Source of the DNA: Thysanoteuthis rhombus
Taxonomy: Eukaryota > Mollusca > Cephalopoda > Oegopsida > Thysanoteuthidae
NCBI GenBank assembly: GCA_963457665.1
Contig: OY735209.1
Coordinates: 5,479,417 to 5,543,416 of the forward strand
Direction: 5' to 3'
DNA: 64,000 bases
Each line of letters opens with the position of its first letter. Positions within the stretch are counted from its first letter, which is position 1. Below, in pieces: positions 33,486-44,850 of the stretch. The notes below the pieces were generated by a model. That model had not been told where the DNA came from and made no database searches. It worked only from the letters and a program-made list of their open reading frames with translations. The translations under genes and the position numbers were made by a program.

Positions 33486-34349
33486 ATGGAAAACTACTCA
33501 GATGAGAAATATTGTTCTGAGATGCGTGGATATAAATTGTCTAATAATTCTATTTCAAAGAGACAGTTAAAAATCAATACTGGAGAGAAACCATATTCTT
33601 GTGATGTGTGTGGATCTCATTTTTCATTCAAGTCACATTTCAGCCGCCACATGCGAACACACACGGGAGAGAAACCATATTCTTGTGAAGTATGTGGTTT
33701 TTCAGTTTCTGAAAAGTCACATTTGGTGGAACATATGCGAACACACACTGGAGAGAAACCATATTCTTGTGAAGTGTGTGGATCTACCTTTTCAAAGACA
33801 TCAACTTTGTGGCAGCATATGCGTGCACATTCTGGAGGAAAACCATATTGTTGTGATGTGTGTGGATATTCTTTTCCAATCAAATCACATTTAAAGCAAC
33901 ACATGCGGACACACACTGGAGAGAAACCATATGCTTGTCAAGTGTGTGGTTCTTCCTTTTCAAGGAAAACAACTTTATGGCAGCATAAACGAACACATAC
34001 TGGAGAGAAACCATATTCATGTGAAGTGTGTAGCTCTTCCTTTTCTGATAAATCAAACTTGATCCGACATGTGCGATTACACACTGGAGAAAAACCATAT
34101 TCTTGTGAAGTATGTGGCTCCACTTTTTCTGATAATTCAAACTTTAGCCGACATATGCGAATACACACTGGAGAGAAACCATATTCTTGTGAAGTGTGTA
34201 GCTCTTCCTTTTTAGGGAGGTCAGATTTGGTGGTGCATATGCGAATACACACTGGAGAGAAGCCATATTCTTGTGAAGTATGTAATTCTTCATTTGCAAA
34301 GAAGTCAAGACTGAAACAGCATATGCAGTCACACTCTGGGAAGAAATGA
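33486..34349 (+). CDS. Gene E: C2H2 zinc finger protein, 9 fingers (287 aa from the first ATG)
   Basis: Only zinc finger gene on the plus strand. Nine fingers joined by TGEKPYS linkers, all with C2H2 ligands except that finger 2 has Val for the core Phe (FSVSEKS). The C-terminal linker is SGKK-stop-stop. The finger sequences differ from genes A to D: TFSKTSTLWQH, SFSRKTTLWQH, SFSDKSNLIRH and SFLGRSDLVVH, with K or R often at helix position 1. This suggests an older, separate lineage. The first ATG (33486) opens MENYSDEKYCSEMRGYKL, a 34-residue non-finger segment before the array. The frame is open back to the acceptor (33427) in phase 1, so the true N-terminus may come from an unseen upstream exon. 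No internal damage is visible; this is the best candidate for an intact gene. Predicted role: nuclear DNA-binding protein. Confidence 0.88.
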   Translation: MENYSDEKYCSEMRGYKLSNNSISKRQLKINTGEKPYSCDVCGSHFSFKSHFSRHMRTHTGEKPYSCEVCGFSVSEKSHLVEHMRTHTGEKPYSCEVCGSTFSKTSTLWQHMRAHSGGKPYCCDVCGYSFPIKSHLKQHMRTHTGEKPYACQVCGSSFSRKTTLWQHKRTHTGEKPYSCEVCSSSFSDKSNLIRHVRLHTGEKPYSCEVCGSTFSDNSNFSRHMRIHTGEKPYSCEVCSSSFLGRSDLVVHMRIHTGEKPYSCEVCNSSFAKKSRLKQHMQSHSGKK

Positions 34350-34834
34350 TAATCATTTTTAGCAAATAGGTATTCCTAAACTTAATAGTCCTTTTTTAAG
34401 TTTGTGAATCTTCATTTCTAAATTCAGCTTATAACTATGCATATCTGAGCTGACATTGATTTCAAACCATATCCTTATAAAAGATTACATTGAAGACTTG
34501 AGTGAGTAATTTATGATACCAGTGTAGGTGACAAGATCCATCACCATTACTTTTGATTCCTCTGAGATATTGATGTCTGAAATATTGAAGAGAATCCATC
34601 AAAATTCTGTGACAGAATCTGAAGTCACTTGCATTATTTTCTATGATTTTGAAAAGAGTTATTATTCTCTCAAGTATTGATAAGACTTTTTAATTAATTC
34701 CTTTTGATGTTACCACAATGTTTGTGCCAATCCCTTCTGTAGCATTCTTCAGGTTACTGATCCATAACAAAGATGATTTTCCTGAGTCAAAATATGTTGA
34801 CAAAACCATCATCCAACTAATGTCTTTCAGCAGA
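34350..34834. other. 3' flank of gene E
   Basis: No decayed fingers can be traced beyond the double stop, unlike genes A to D. No other feature was recognised. Confidence 0.45.
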
Positions 34835-35060
34835 AAAAGAGGATCAATGAATAAGTTACTTCTCTTGCCTTTTGTTGGGTAGTGATCACTAAAAAAGTCT
34901 GAATTTTCAAAGAAACTAAGATGAATGCCTTTGGACTCAGACTAAGGGATCACTTTGGCATAAACTTACATAGCAAATCGAACTTCCCACTAAGAACCTG
35001 TTGGGGGGGGGGGCCGTTTTAAAAAACTTCAGAAAAGACTTTTTTCTAGACATAGAGTAA
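34835..35060 (+). mobile_element. MITE-like family M, copy 9 (internal part)
   Basis: GATCAATGAATAAGTTACTT, CTTGCCTTTTGTTGGGTAGT, GATCACTAAAAAAGTCTGAA, a poly-G run and TTTTTTCTAGACATAGAGTA appear in family order. Both termini are missing or unrecognisable. Confidence 0.75.
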
Positions 35061-35924
35061 AGTAAATACTCCTCCCTGTAGATATTTCCTCAATAGTGAT
35101 TGATATCATTTTCAGTTCAGTGATCAACAAATTTGAGCCATCATTGATTTGTTCATGCCATAATTCAAACAGTAAAAATTTCAAGAACCTTTTTTTAAAA
35201 AAAATGTGTTTATCAATTGTTACATGCGATTGCTGTCACTGACAGACAATCTGACAAATTGACAAAGCACACATCTCATACCAACTCCACAAAGAATTCT
35301 CTCACATTCTCTATATGAATCTGATGTTGTTTAATTGACATTTTATTACATGGAATTCCATTTATTATATCAGAAGACAAACATGTCATTTGCATGAATG
35401 AAATTCTATTTTACTATGATATTAGTGTTGAATGAAATTGGTGTCAGAGGAAAGTGCTCTTAGAGGTTGGACCCTTGGAAAGGGAGGAGGCTCTGAAAGG
35501 CACTAAAGATTGAACTAATACATCTATGGTTTGATTTCAGGCTTGTTTGATATTTTTTTATTCAAAGAATTCATTATTACTATGTTCTGTGATTCCTTGC
35601 TACATTGACTGTGATCAAGATGAGATTTTGTAAGTTTCTGCCAAAAATGACATGCTCAAACAATTTGAAAGTTTTCTTTCATATTACTGAGGAAATAGCG
35701 TCCAGAGTCAGAAAGTGAGTTTAAATCCCAAGTAAAAGGTCCTCAAATTGGTATTGATTTTTAGACCTCAGAATGATCAATTCCTTATTTTTATGACAAT
35801 TATTTCCAGTGAAACTTTTTTATTATAGTCTTTATTTGTATTCCATTTCTTCCAACAGGTCTAAAGGAAATTATTTTCAGAACAATCTAGAAATAGCTAT
35901 AAGATAAGGTTCTCAAGTCTCCGT
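35061..35924. other. Unassigned DNA
   Basis: A weak tRNA box B-like word (GAGTTTAAATCCC at about 35710) hints at a SINE fragment. Nothing else was recognised. Confidence 0.35.
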
Positions 35925-37140
35925 GCTGGACGACACCCCTCATAGCCTAATGAGAGAAAGTGATCATCATTCAATTCTCTGAAGCAGAGTGAAGAGGCCA
36001 GTCCTACTGATCAAGTTAAAAGTCTTGGTCAGGGCATTGAAGGCCTGTACAGTGGTTGCCTTTGCTCTCAGTATTTCTCCTGCAGCCTCGAGATGATCAT
36101 ATCTATTGATCTTTCTACACTGCCAAGGAGTATATGTTCTCTGCAAGTGATCGCAGTCTATTCAGTATCACACAGGTGAGGGCCTTCCCAACAATGCTGT
36201 GGAGGAATATTCTATAGTAGTTTTTGCAGTCACTCCAATCTTGTCCTTGTAGAGCGTGATGATATTAGTGTCCTGCTTGTCCTGTACTTTCCTCCTAGAA
36301 CTGGAAAAGGAGTTCATGCAAATGGTTATTGAGAGCACCCTTATTGCCAGAATTAACTAATATTATAATTTCCTGGAGGTTACAGTGTTGATGGCCTTAT
36401 TGAGCTTCTCTACAGAGGATGGAACATCTAACTCTTTCATGACGGGCAGAAGGTCGGTATTCATGTGTCATGCCAGTGACGAAGTTCTCCCTCGAATAGA
36501 GCTCCTGGTAATGATCTACGTATCTCTCAATCTGTTCATCTCGGTCTGTTATGATGTCATCTAGAGTGGACTTTGAGAATGCTGTTTTGATAGCAAAGAC
36601 TTTGTTGATATCATTGTGCATGCTTGAGGATGCTCTGACAAAGTTTCAGCCACTGGTCATTGGTGTTAAGTCAAGCAATCTGTTTGGCATTGTTTCTAGC
36701 CTTCCTGGGTGCAACAAGCCTCTTCTAAGTTCCCTCCTAAAGTGCTGCTTTTGCTGTAATTGTTGGCTCCAATCCAGCAATTCCTGTTGTGAACTAGTCT
36801 GGGCTCTACGTCACCCTCTTGCTGGATTTTCAGGTGTCATTTTGGATATGGATCCATCTGTCTTTTGTGCAACTCATTGGACAGTCTTGGAAGGCCTCTT
36901 CAATTGTGCCAGCAAAATACTTGCACAAGACAGTGATTCAAGTCCTGGCTGTATTGATGAATAGGCATCCTGTCTGCTTAGAGTGGTGGATTGATTTATG
37001 CTGAACGCACCCCTTGCTACCAATCAGGGAGTGGTTGGTGTCACAGTCTGTGCATCTCAACTAAGATCTTAGGATGATGATGATGAGATCCAGCTTGTGC
37101 CACTGATAGTACCTTGAATTTTGCCAGATTACTCTTTCGT
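35925..37140 (-). mobile_element. LINE relic: endonuclease C-terminus to reverse transcriptase start
   Basis: Minus-strand fragments follow a craniofacial-development-protein-2-like LINE polyprotein in order: RYYQWHKLDLII (about 37100), DTNHSLIGSK (the endonuclease TDH-type motif, about 37040), FAIKTAFSKSTLDDIITDRD then QIERYVDHYQELYSREN (36590-36470), NIITLYKDK, YYRIFLHSIVGKALTCVILN and RSIDMIISRLQEKY, ending in a SGLFTLLQRIE-like piece at 35925. Several frameshifts and stops separate the pieces. The copy lacks the FADD box and everything after it. It belongs to the same broad class as 28343-29133, but no overlapping segment allows a direct comparison. Confidence 0.8.
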
Positions 37141-38129
37141 TTGGCTCAGTTATGCAAAGGTAAAAGTAATAGCTGTGGAGCAGAGGAGTTTTCTTCCACT
37201 CAGGGCTAGGAGAGGTCATATAGAGTGGCTTTCTGCCTAGCCAGCCAGCCAGTGACTGGGCGGGGGCATTGTATTGCCTGTGCAATTTCCCAGGGTGATT
37301 GAGGACGTCAGGTCCAGACCACAACCCCCCTGCCTTGCTATCTCTTCATTTACAATTTCTAACTTTTCTTTCGGAATTTTTATCTAGGGACTTGCAATTT
37401 CTTATCGCAAAAACTCGCAAATGGTTTTTGAATCCATCCCTGGGGCAAAATAACTACAAAAATATATATGGATCTATTGATGATGGTTCACGTCCATAAA
37501 AAATTTCCTGCTGATTGCCAAATGATGTGTCTGTTGGTTCAAGTAGTTGTGGAAAGAATTAAAAACTCATTTTGAATTTATAAGACAAAGAGAAGCTTCA
37601 CTGCTGAAATTCTTTTTAATTTGTATTCTAATGAAAAAAATCTTACATTTCTCGTTTTTATACAATTAATTCTCATCAAAGTACAAAAAGTCAACTATTT
37701 GTTTCAATCAAAAAATGTTGATAAAATTCAATTGTCTGATGATGATTTACTTATTAGAACAACTGGAAAAAAAAACTTGTACTTCCTGCCTACAGGGTTG
37801 ATTTGTTTACTTTCAATATTCATGAACATCTTGAATCCAAAACCCTATCTGGCTTCTGCTTTGGAACAAAAATTGATGATTAAGAACCAAAAGAAATGAT
37901 CACATTAAATGAAAAGAATATCCTAAGAAGTCAATGTCAAAACGTTCTCTTATTTCCATTCAAATAGTTGAAACAGAGGCTCCCTGATAATGTAACAACT
38001 TTTCAAAATCTCTCTCTTTTCAGTCAACAGATGTCTCTTCTTTTTGTAAAGTAATGAAGTATTTATGTGCCTCTGAAGATTCAATTGCTAAGACAATAGA
38101 TTCAGTTCATTGTAATACAAAGACAGACA
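37141..38129. other. Unassigned DNA
   Basis: 37141-37330 may still be LINE-derived (minus-strand open frame 37061-37324 is continuous with the endonuclease piece), but no motif supports it. The rest, including the open frame 37621-37899, is unrecognised. Confidence 0.35.
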
Positions 38130-38255
38130 CTCAATAGAAACAGTCACACAACCAACATCTTTTGGCTGCATGCCATGTTGGGGGTAATCAATGGAAAAAA
38201 TTTTTCTAAACAATCAGGAGTAAATGTTGGAATTTTCATCCCTCTAATTCCTATA
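38130..38255 (+). mobile_element. MITE-like family M, copy 10 (internally deleted)
   Basis: The 5' terminus CACTCAATAGAAACAGTCAC and CCAACATCTTTTGGCTGCAT are joined, after about 45 bp, to the late landmark GGAGTAAATGTTGGAATTTT, so the middle of the element is deleted. Confidence 0.7.
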
Positions 38256-41200
38256 TTAAGAGTTTCTAATTACAATGTCTGAATATTATTTTGATGTGTG
38301 AATCCAGTTTAGTAAGGTTAGATAATTTTGTAGCACATTAATTTCCAGGTAAATGATATTGGAACAATATCCGTATGTTAGAGATCTTTTGTACATTGGA
38401 TTTTTCCCAAGTCACATCTGTCTTCTATGAAATATCAATGTCTTGTACTCAACGCGAAATGGTTCCAGGCCTTTATTTTTGGAATTTTTTCTTCTCCTGT
38501 TCATTGGTAAAGGGAGTGACACCTCTACGGGAGCTCATAGCTTCTAACGTTAATTCCACATATTACGCATTGTCATGACTCCAAACTCCTTTGTATCAGT
38601 AACATTTGATTTTAGTGGACCAGCATCAAAAGTGAAACAACAGAGATATTGACATATAATAGTTTATAGCCTCTAAGAAACCTGAAAATTGAAACGGAGA
38701 TGCTGATATCAACAGACGCAAATTACTTTCTTCCCTTTTGAAAATGTAAACTAGTTGAGAGGATCAGCTTCTCGAAGAATGGAAACTTCAATGCGGACTC
38801 GCTGACAGATTTCACCATCGTATGTTGAGATCACAATTGAGAAAAAAAACAAAAGCGAAAGCAAGAAAGGAGGGAAAAGACTAGAAGAGATGTTATGTTC
38901 AAGTGGGAGCGGCTTCACTATACCCATCATAAAGGTGATAATAGTAACTGAGTGATCAGCCAATCTTTGAAACCTTCCAATTGATGTGTGCCTCCTTTTC
39001 TGCAATGTATTGCAAATTAATTATTAAATGTTGAGTAAACATTGTGGACTTGTTGAATTTTCACCGTTCATTTCTAGTTCTTTCATTGTATCTAAAATTT
39101 CTCTCGATGTCTCCAGAGAAACATAATTCTGAATGGAGGGAAGCAAAACAAGTGACTCAATTTAAAAGGCTTATATGTTAAACTAAAGATAACGAACTGA
39201 TGACCTGCATGTCAGCAGTGACACTTCCCAGGTTTTTAAGTGATATGCGATAGTATTTGAAAGAAAAAAAATTCATTTAGTTATCTATGTTTCAAAAGTA
39301 TATTTTGGAATTCCAAGTTATATTTTATCAAACTAATTTAATGGATATATTAGAATAATATGCCGCTTACCTATAAGTATGAACAATATTGATGCAATTT
39401 CACTAGAAAATCGATACATGAAAAATTTTAAAATCTATCAAAACTCAGCATAGCATTCAATTTTAATAAAATTTTCAATATTTATTAAAGGATGAATTTT
39501 TAAAAAGGGGTTTTTCATTCCAAATCAAAAATCATTTTTTTCCATATGATTCTTTCCATTGCTATGATTTATCTTATCTGTACATCCTTGTTTTCATTTA
39601 TTTTAACACATTTTCAGATAAATACCTCAAATAATAATCATGTTAACCCTTTTTTAGAAAAGTGCTTTGGAATTGCTTGAATCAGGAGTCTCACTTTTGG
39701 AATTAAAAAACTCAAGCAAAATATTTTTCTATTTGGCTATTTTTTCAATTAATTATGGTTTATGTTTTTGATGTGGGAGGGAAAAAAACTTTTTTATTGA
39801 TTACACACGGGTTGATCAGTTCCTGAGTGCTTTTCTAAAAAAAGGTAAACATAATCAAGATCTCTAAGGATTTATCTGGTAGATGTGTGAAAACCACTGA
39901 AAATACCAATGTATGAATGAAATGAATCATCAAAATAAAAGGTTGGATAGGAATTGTATTTTAAAAAAACTCCACTTTTCTAATATTTTGATATGAATCT
40001 ATATTTTTTTAAATTTGACCTTTGATAAATAAGTACCAAAAAATTTATCAAAATAGAATAATAACCTGATATTTGCTAGTCTTTTCTATGTTGATTTTCT
40101 GGTGAGAATAGTGTATGTATTGTTCATATCTTAGGCATTTACCTAAAACGAAAATACAGGTATCATGACACTATTCAAAAAATTTAAATTTAAACACGCC
40201 ATGCTAAAAAAGTTTGCTATCATTGTGAACTAATTCAGGAAATTTGAATGTTTTTCATTATTTTTGTCTCATTTTTGGTAGTAAAACTCTGACATGTTGA
40301 TGTCTTTTTGATGATGAAAGTTACAATAAAAAGTGAACATTGAATAAGAAAATTGCTGATAAATAGTTTTGTATCAAAATACATTATTGTTTGCTTTGTA
40401 GTTTTGTTATGAATTGATTGTGTGCATTTAAAATACAGAATGGTAAGAAAAAGTTTTTGTTTGTATAATAAAAAATTGGTTTTACAAGGGGGTGTAAATG
40501 AGGTATTTGAAAGAACGAAAAATCACTTGCAAATATTTTTTTTCTATTTATTTTCTGATATTTGAATTTCTCAACCACAAAAGTTTTCATATAGTTATCC
40601 TTGTTTTGAATGAATTAAATTGAATAAAATTTCTATTAAATCACAACTATCTTTTTGTCTGTTATTTATATATAATGGTTATGTCATGCTGGACTTTTCT
40701 GCAGCAATTGAGTCAAGTCGAGCAGTTTGGATCTGTGATTAAAAGTACAAATTGGTAACACAATGAAAACCAACCTGAGTTCAACATAAGGTTCGATCAG
40801 CGATAATTCGATTGGATTGTAGCGGAATATAAGCTTAGCTTAAGATTATGGTTCTCAAAGGATGTAGTAAGAGGGGATGGCTAGTCTGGTTTGAGAGATT
40901 CAAGGACAAAAAAATATTCTAACATTCACACAGAAAACCCATAGAAGTATCCAGATTTCATGTCATATCTATTTCTTACAAATTAGATGTGATTTGAATG
41001 AAATTACCAGACAAAAACAAGCTCACACTTCTCATTGAACCAGTCAATTTTCTTCCAGTTCTACAGTACCACTTAAGTATTATATCAGACAGGCAGTGTA
41101 TCTAGTCATGATGTAAAACTGAGTGAACATTTGCTCATTTAAATACCAATGACCTGAAACAACAATAATGTTGCTCTATTTGCAAACCAATGGTAATACA

Positions 41201-41860
41201 AATGTCTTTTGACCAGTAAAAGAGTTAAGGTTATACAAGTTGCTCATCTTTTGAAATGAATCGTGTTTTTATATAGCTGAATTATTTTGTACTTTTCTGG
41301 ATGTCCCATGATCAAGTAAGTTGCATTCAATGTCAAGAATCATGCACTAGAAGGATTTTTTTTGAAAAATGTATTTCTTATCAATAAAGAATTTGGTGTG
41401 GCAAAAGAATTTTTCTATTCGAAAAGCGTGGCCCAGAGAAAAAAAGGTTTTGGAACTGCTGAACCAAAGTAAATCTGAACTTATCAATTATGAAATATCA
41501 ACACATTATGAAGACTGATAACACCGATGGACAGTTTAATATTGCTAACAAAATCACTTGAAAAAACTTGTTCAGTGCTCATTCAAAAGATGCATGTTTG
41601 AAAGAGGCTGGATTTTATGGTTTGTGGAACAACCAGCCATAATCGTTATGTAAAATAATTCTGAATAAAATCCTTGCGTATATCCATCTTATTATAATTC
41701 ATCGAAAGTCTTCTGCTCTTTTTTTTTCTTTTTTACAGAAATTCATTCCACCTCTTAGAACTGACATTCACTTTAGTTATCGACTAACTCTAAAACTGGA
41801 GTTGATTACATTTTTCTACCATAACAAAAACAATCCTAATGGAAATTAGGAGTGTGAACC
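38256..41860. other. Unassigned intergenic DNA
   Basis: A 3.6 kb stretch without a recognisable gene. Open frames 38375-38578, 38751-39005 and 40384-40590 have no domain or supporting signal. Poly-T and poly-A tracts are frequent. No clear repeat pair was seen. Confidence 0.45.
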
Positions 41861-41864
41861 AATA

Positions 41865-41950
41865 AGTAAAATTCATATATTTTCAGTGATTTGAACTCAC
41901 AACTGATAGCTGGGAGGCTGAGTTTCTGACTGGGCTAAATTTACAAGTCT
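41865..41950 (-). mobile_element. tRNA-like SINE head
   Basis: The minus strand reads TTAGCCCAGTCAGAAACTCA (box A-like) and GTGAGTTCAAATCACTG (box B-like), about 35 bp apart, then CAGTGAAAATATATGAATTT. It resembles the GATTTCAAATC unit at 24966-25345. Confidence 0.5.
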
Positions 41951-42055
41951 TAGACACTAATAAAAATTTATCATACAAATACGCAAGGGCTTATTTCCAA
42001 AATGGACATTTACAATTTTCATTGAAAATATTTCCATATTCCAATATTTCACAAG

Positions 42056-42262
42056 TTAGAGAATTGATTGACTCCAGGAAAGACTACTCGCTCTTCCTCC
42101 TCCTTCTCTTCCTATAACTACCATGGTTGGTGAAAGCCTCATTGAACTTGTGGTTCTTGTTTCTTTTAATTGTAAAACCTGAAAATTGACAAAACAATCT
42201 TCTTGAAAATGGCTGACAAGCACGATGATTGAATTGCATGATTGAGAATTTTCATGACTCAT
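42056..42262. other. Unassigned open frame region, not called a gene
   Basis: A 68-codon minus-strand frame without a domain. The surrounding 41951-42922 shows no other feature. Confidence 0.3.
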
Positions 42263-42922
42263 TTTTGAAAATTTTCACCAAGTAATGTCATGAATCAGTT
42301 TTTAGTGCTACATGTTGATTAAGATTATCTTTATGTACGGATTTTTTCCCTGGTCCAAAGAGATACAAATTCTAGATTTGCCAAGAGCTTATTCTTTTTA
42401 TCCAATCCACAGTTTACCAGTAGCCTGAGAATGGACTGAGTTGTTTTGAGAAAAAGTTATTGAAATTAATATGAAATAAGTTGATGTAATAAAATTGAAT
42501 GATTGCCGATAGACAAAGTTTTGAAATTTTGATTTTCATCAGAAATATTCTAATCAAGGTTAAAAGGATTTCTTGTTTTTTGTTAGAAAAGTAATGATGA
42601 GTTATGATTGTGAAATAGCTAGATGTATCCATGTGTAGAAAAATAATACAAATTGAATTTTGTAATAAGTTTATTTTCATTACTTCACTTGCAGAAAAAT
42701 TATTGAAATATGCCTACTTTGGCATTTAAGGTTGAAATACATACTTGTGAGTCTACTGACTGCATTGCTGAGTATGGTCCACAGTTTATATAGAAATTAG
42801 GGGACTTAGGTTGGCTCCAAATTGTTGATTTTAGTACCAAGTACTTGTCCCTAATTGGTGCATAATTAACACATATTTTTTACTTGAAATTTTTATACTT
42901 TCAACTTGGGCATGATTTAAAT

Positions 42923-43314
42923 CAGTGGTCTCCAAACTTCAACTACTCGTGGAGCCCTTTTCAGTCGCAGAATTTTCTAGGAAACCTCTTCAAAAAATAA
43001 CTTTGCGTTCTACACATAAACCCAAATGAAAAATATAATCCTTGAATGGAAAAGTAAAAACGGAGCTCACTGAGGAAAAATAGACACATGAATGACTATT
43101 GAATGAACAGCGAAATTTGAAAAAGCAAAACATTCATTTTTTCTTACATAAAAATACTGTTTGTAGTAAAAAATTAAACTAAAGATGAATGAGATCTTCA
43201 AACGAATTGTATTTGCAATGAAGAAATCTCAAATAGATTACAGAAATCTCACCTAATTTCAAAAAACCCCAATAAAGGTCCTCCGGAATTTTAAGGATCA
43301 GTAGAATACCACTG
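42923..43314. mobile_element. hAT-type non-autonomous element with target duplication
   Basis: Starts CAGTGGTCTCCAAACTTC and ends (inverse) CAGTGGTATTCTACTGATCC, the usual hAT terminal pattern. The element is flanked by 8-bp direct repeats ATTTAAAT (42915-42922) and ATTCAAAT (43315-43322), one mismatch apart, which is the length expected for hAT insertion. Its 392 bp contain no transposase frame. It looks like a deletion derivative in the 3' flank of gene C. Confidence 0.75.
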
Positions 43315-43329
43315 ATTCAAATCATTCAC

Positions 43330-43860
43330 AACTTTCACTATCCAAGAGAAAAAATACCTGTCAACCCAAACAAGTCAACAAAGATAATCAATATCTATCA
43401 TCGAAGAAGGAAAACCAATTTCTGATCCTTAGATTTTGAATTAAACTTTTGTTCAGCAAAAACAAAAAAATGTTGAAGGAATTTTCAAAGTTCTGATTAA
43501 AAAAAAACAACACATTGTTCACTGTATTTGCTCAAGTGATTTAATAAGAAAATCTGATTTCATCATTCCAGTCCTTTAAAACCAATACAAAAATAGGTAA
43601 ATATCATTCACAATGTTTAGGTATTAAAATTTTATGAAATACTCTTTATAGACAACTACAAAATGAAAAATATACTATATTTTTTAAAGTCCAGTTTCCA
43701 GTATCTTTGTAGTACCAATCAAATCAGGAAATTTGATTGTATTATTTCAGCTCCTTAAACCTAAGATAAAAACATGTAAGTGCCTAACAACTTGTCAAAT
43801 GTAAATTCTCTTCATAGATAACAACATGAATGATCAGATAATTTTGCATTGTTTCCTGAG
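43330..43860. repeat. Repeat P, two partial copies in tandem; paralogue at 52555-52960
   Basis: ACTTTTGTTCAGCAAAAACA, TGTTGAAGGAATTTTC and AAAATCTGATTTCATCATTC match 52640-52800. At 43700-43800 a second block (CAAATCAGGAAATTTGATTG then TATTATTTCAGCTCCTTAAA) repeats the same part again and is closer to 52765-52805 (CAAATCAGTAAATATGATTG, TATTATTTCAGGTTCTGACA). The same segment thus lies downstream of both gene C and gene D, consistent with duplication of the locus or a dispersed element. Confidence 0.6.
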
Positions 43861-44039
43861 ACAAATTACACATTGACGAATAATATGATAGTGGTTCAAC
43901 GAAAATTAAAGCTTACATACAAGTTTAAATTTGTAACATATCTTCTTCCATAGAATGAAAACAAATATAGAGCATCTAAATGGAATGGTTGGTATTGTGC
44001 CTTACAAAAGTTGAATGTTTAAAGTAAAACATCCATCTC

Positions 44040-44850
44040 TGTTGAGTAGAAGCAATATTATTTACATTTAGTCTCTCTTCCAATTTTTCACTCCACTGAA
44101 GACTGTGATGAACAACTATGATGGAATCTTTGTGCAAGAAGGAGTAAATGTGAATTCCATGAAAATGCTGAGCAACATACTTTATATGAAGTTCCTATCC
44201 GGTGTGCGTTTGCATGTGGGTTTTCAAATGTAAACAATGTGAAATGCTGTGCCACACACTTCATATGAATATGGTTTCTCTCCAAGTACTGTCATGTCTC
44301 TTCAAACATGATCTGGTTTTAAATGCCAAGTCATATATTTCACATGCACATGGTTTTTCCAAAGTTGAGACATATGAAAATGCTGATCCTTATATATTAT
44401 ATCAATACAGATACTCTACAGTGTGTTCCGAAGTAACTTTTTAACACTGAATTCTATGAAAATGCTCAACTGTATACTTCACATGAATACAGTTTCTATC
44501 CAGTGCGTGTTTGTTTGTTTTTTATTTGAGAGGAACTGGATGTAAGTGCCAAAGCACGTCACATGAATATGTATGTTCAATGGTGTATATTAAAATTTGT
44601 ACCTGTGAAAATATTGAACAGTTTCTCTCCACTGTGTGTTTGCATGTGTCTTTGAATTCTTTGAAAATCCTGGACTACACACCCAAATATTATATTGCTT
44701 TTTATCAATGTGTGTTCAGTAGTGAATTTTTTAAGTTCAGCTGTGAGAATATGCTTATCCGCATGAATCACTGGAATATAGCATCTCTCCCGTGTAGGTT
44801 TGCATATGATTTTTTAATGTGAACTCACTGAAAATGCACATCCATATTCT
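44040..44850 (-). pseudogene. Decayed C2H2 fingers downstream of gene C
   Basis: Minus-strand fragments continue the array in changing frames: CAFSEFTLKNHMQTYTGE, KPYSYEVCGTAFHIVYI (about 44220-44290) and several TGE-linker remnants, spread over about six finger lengths. At 44060-44130 the sequence (AGTCTCTCTTCCA, AACAACTATGATGGAATC) matches the 3' flank of gene D at 56300-56355 (AGTCTCTCCTTCTA, AACAACTATGATGAAATC). Confidence 0.75.

Noticed and set aside
36551-36964. 137-codon plus-strand ORF
   Set aside because: It is antisense to the LINE relic on the minus strand, where protein motifs are recognisable.
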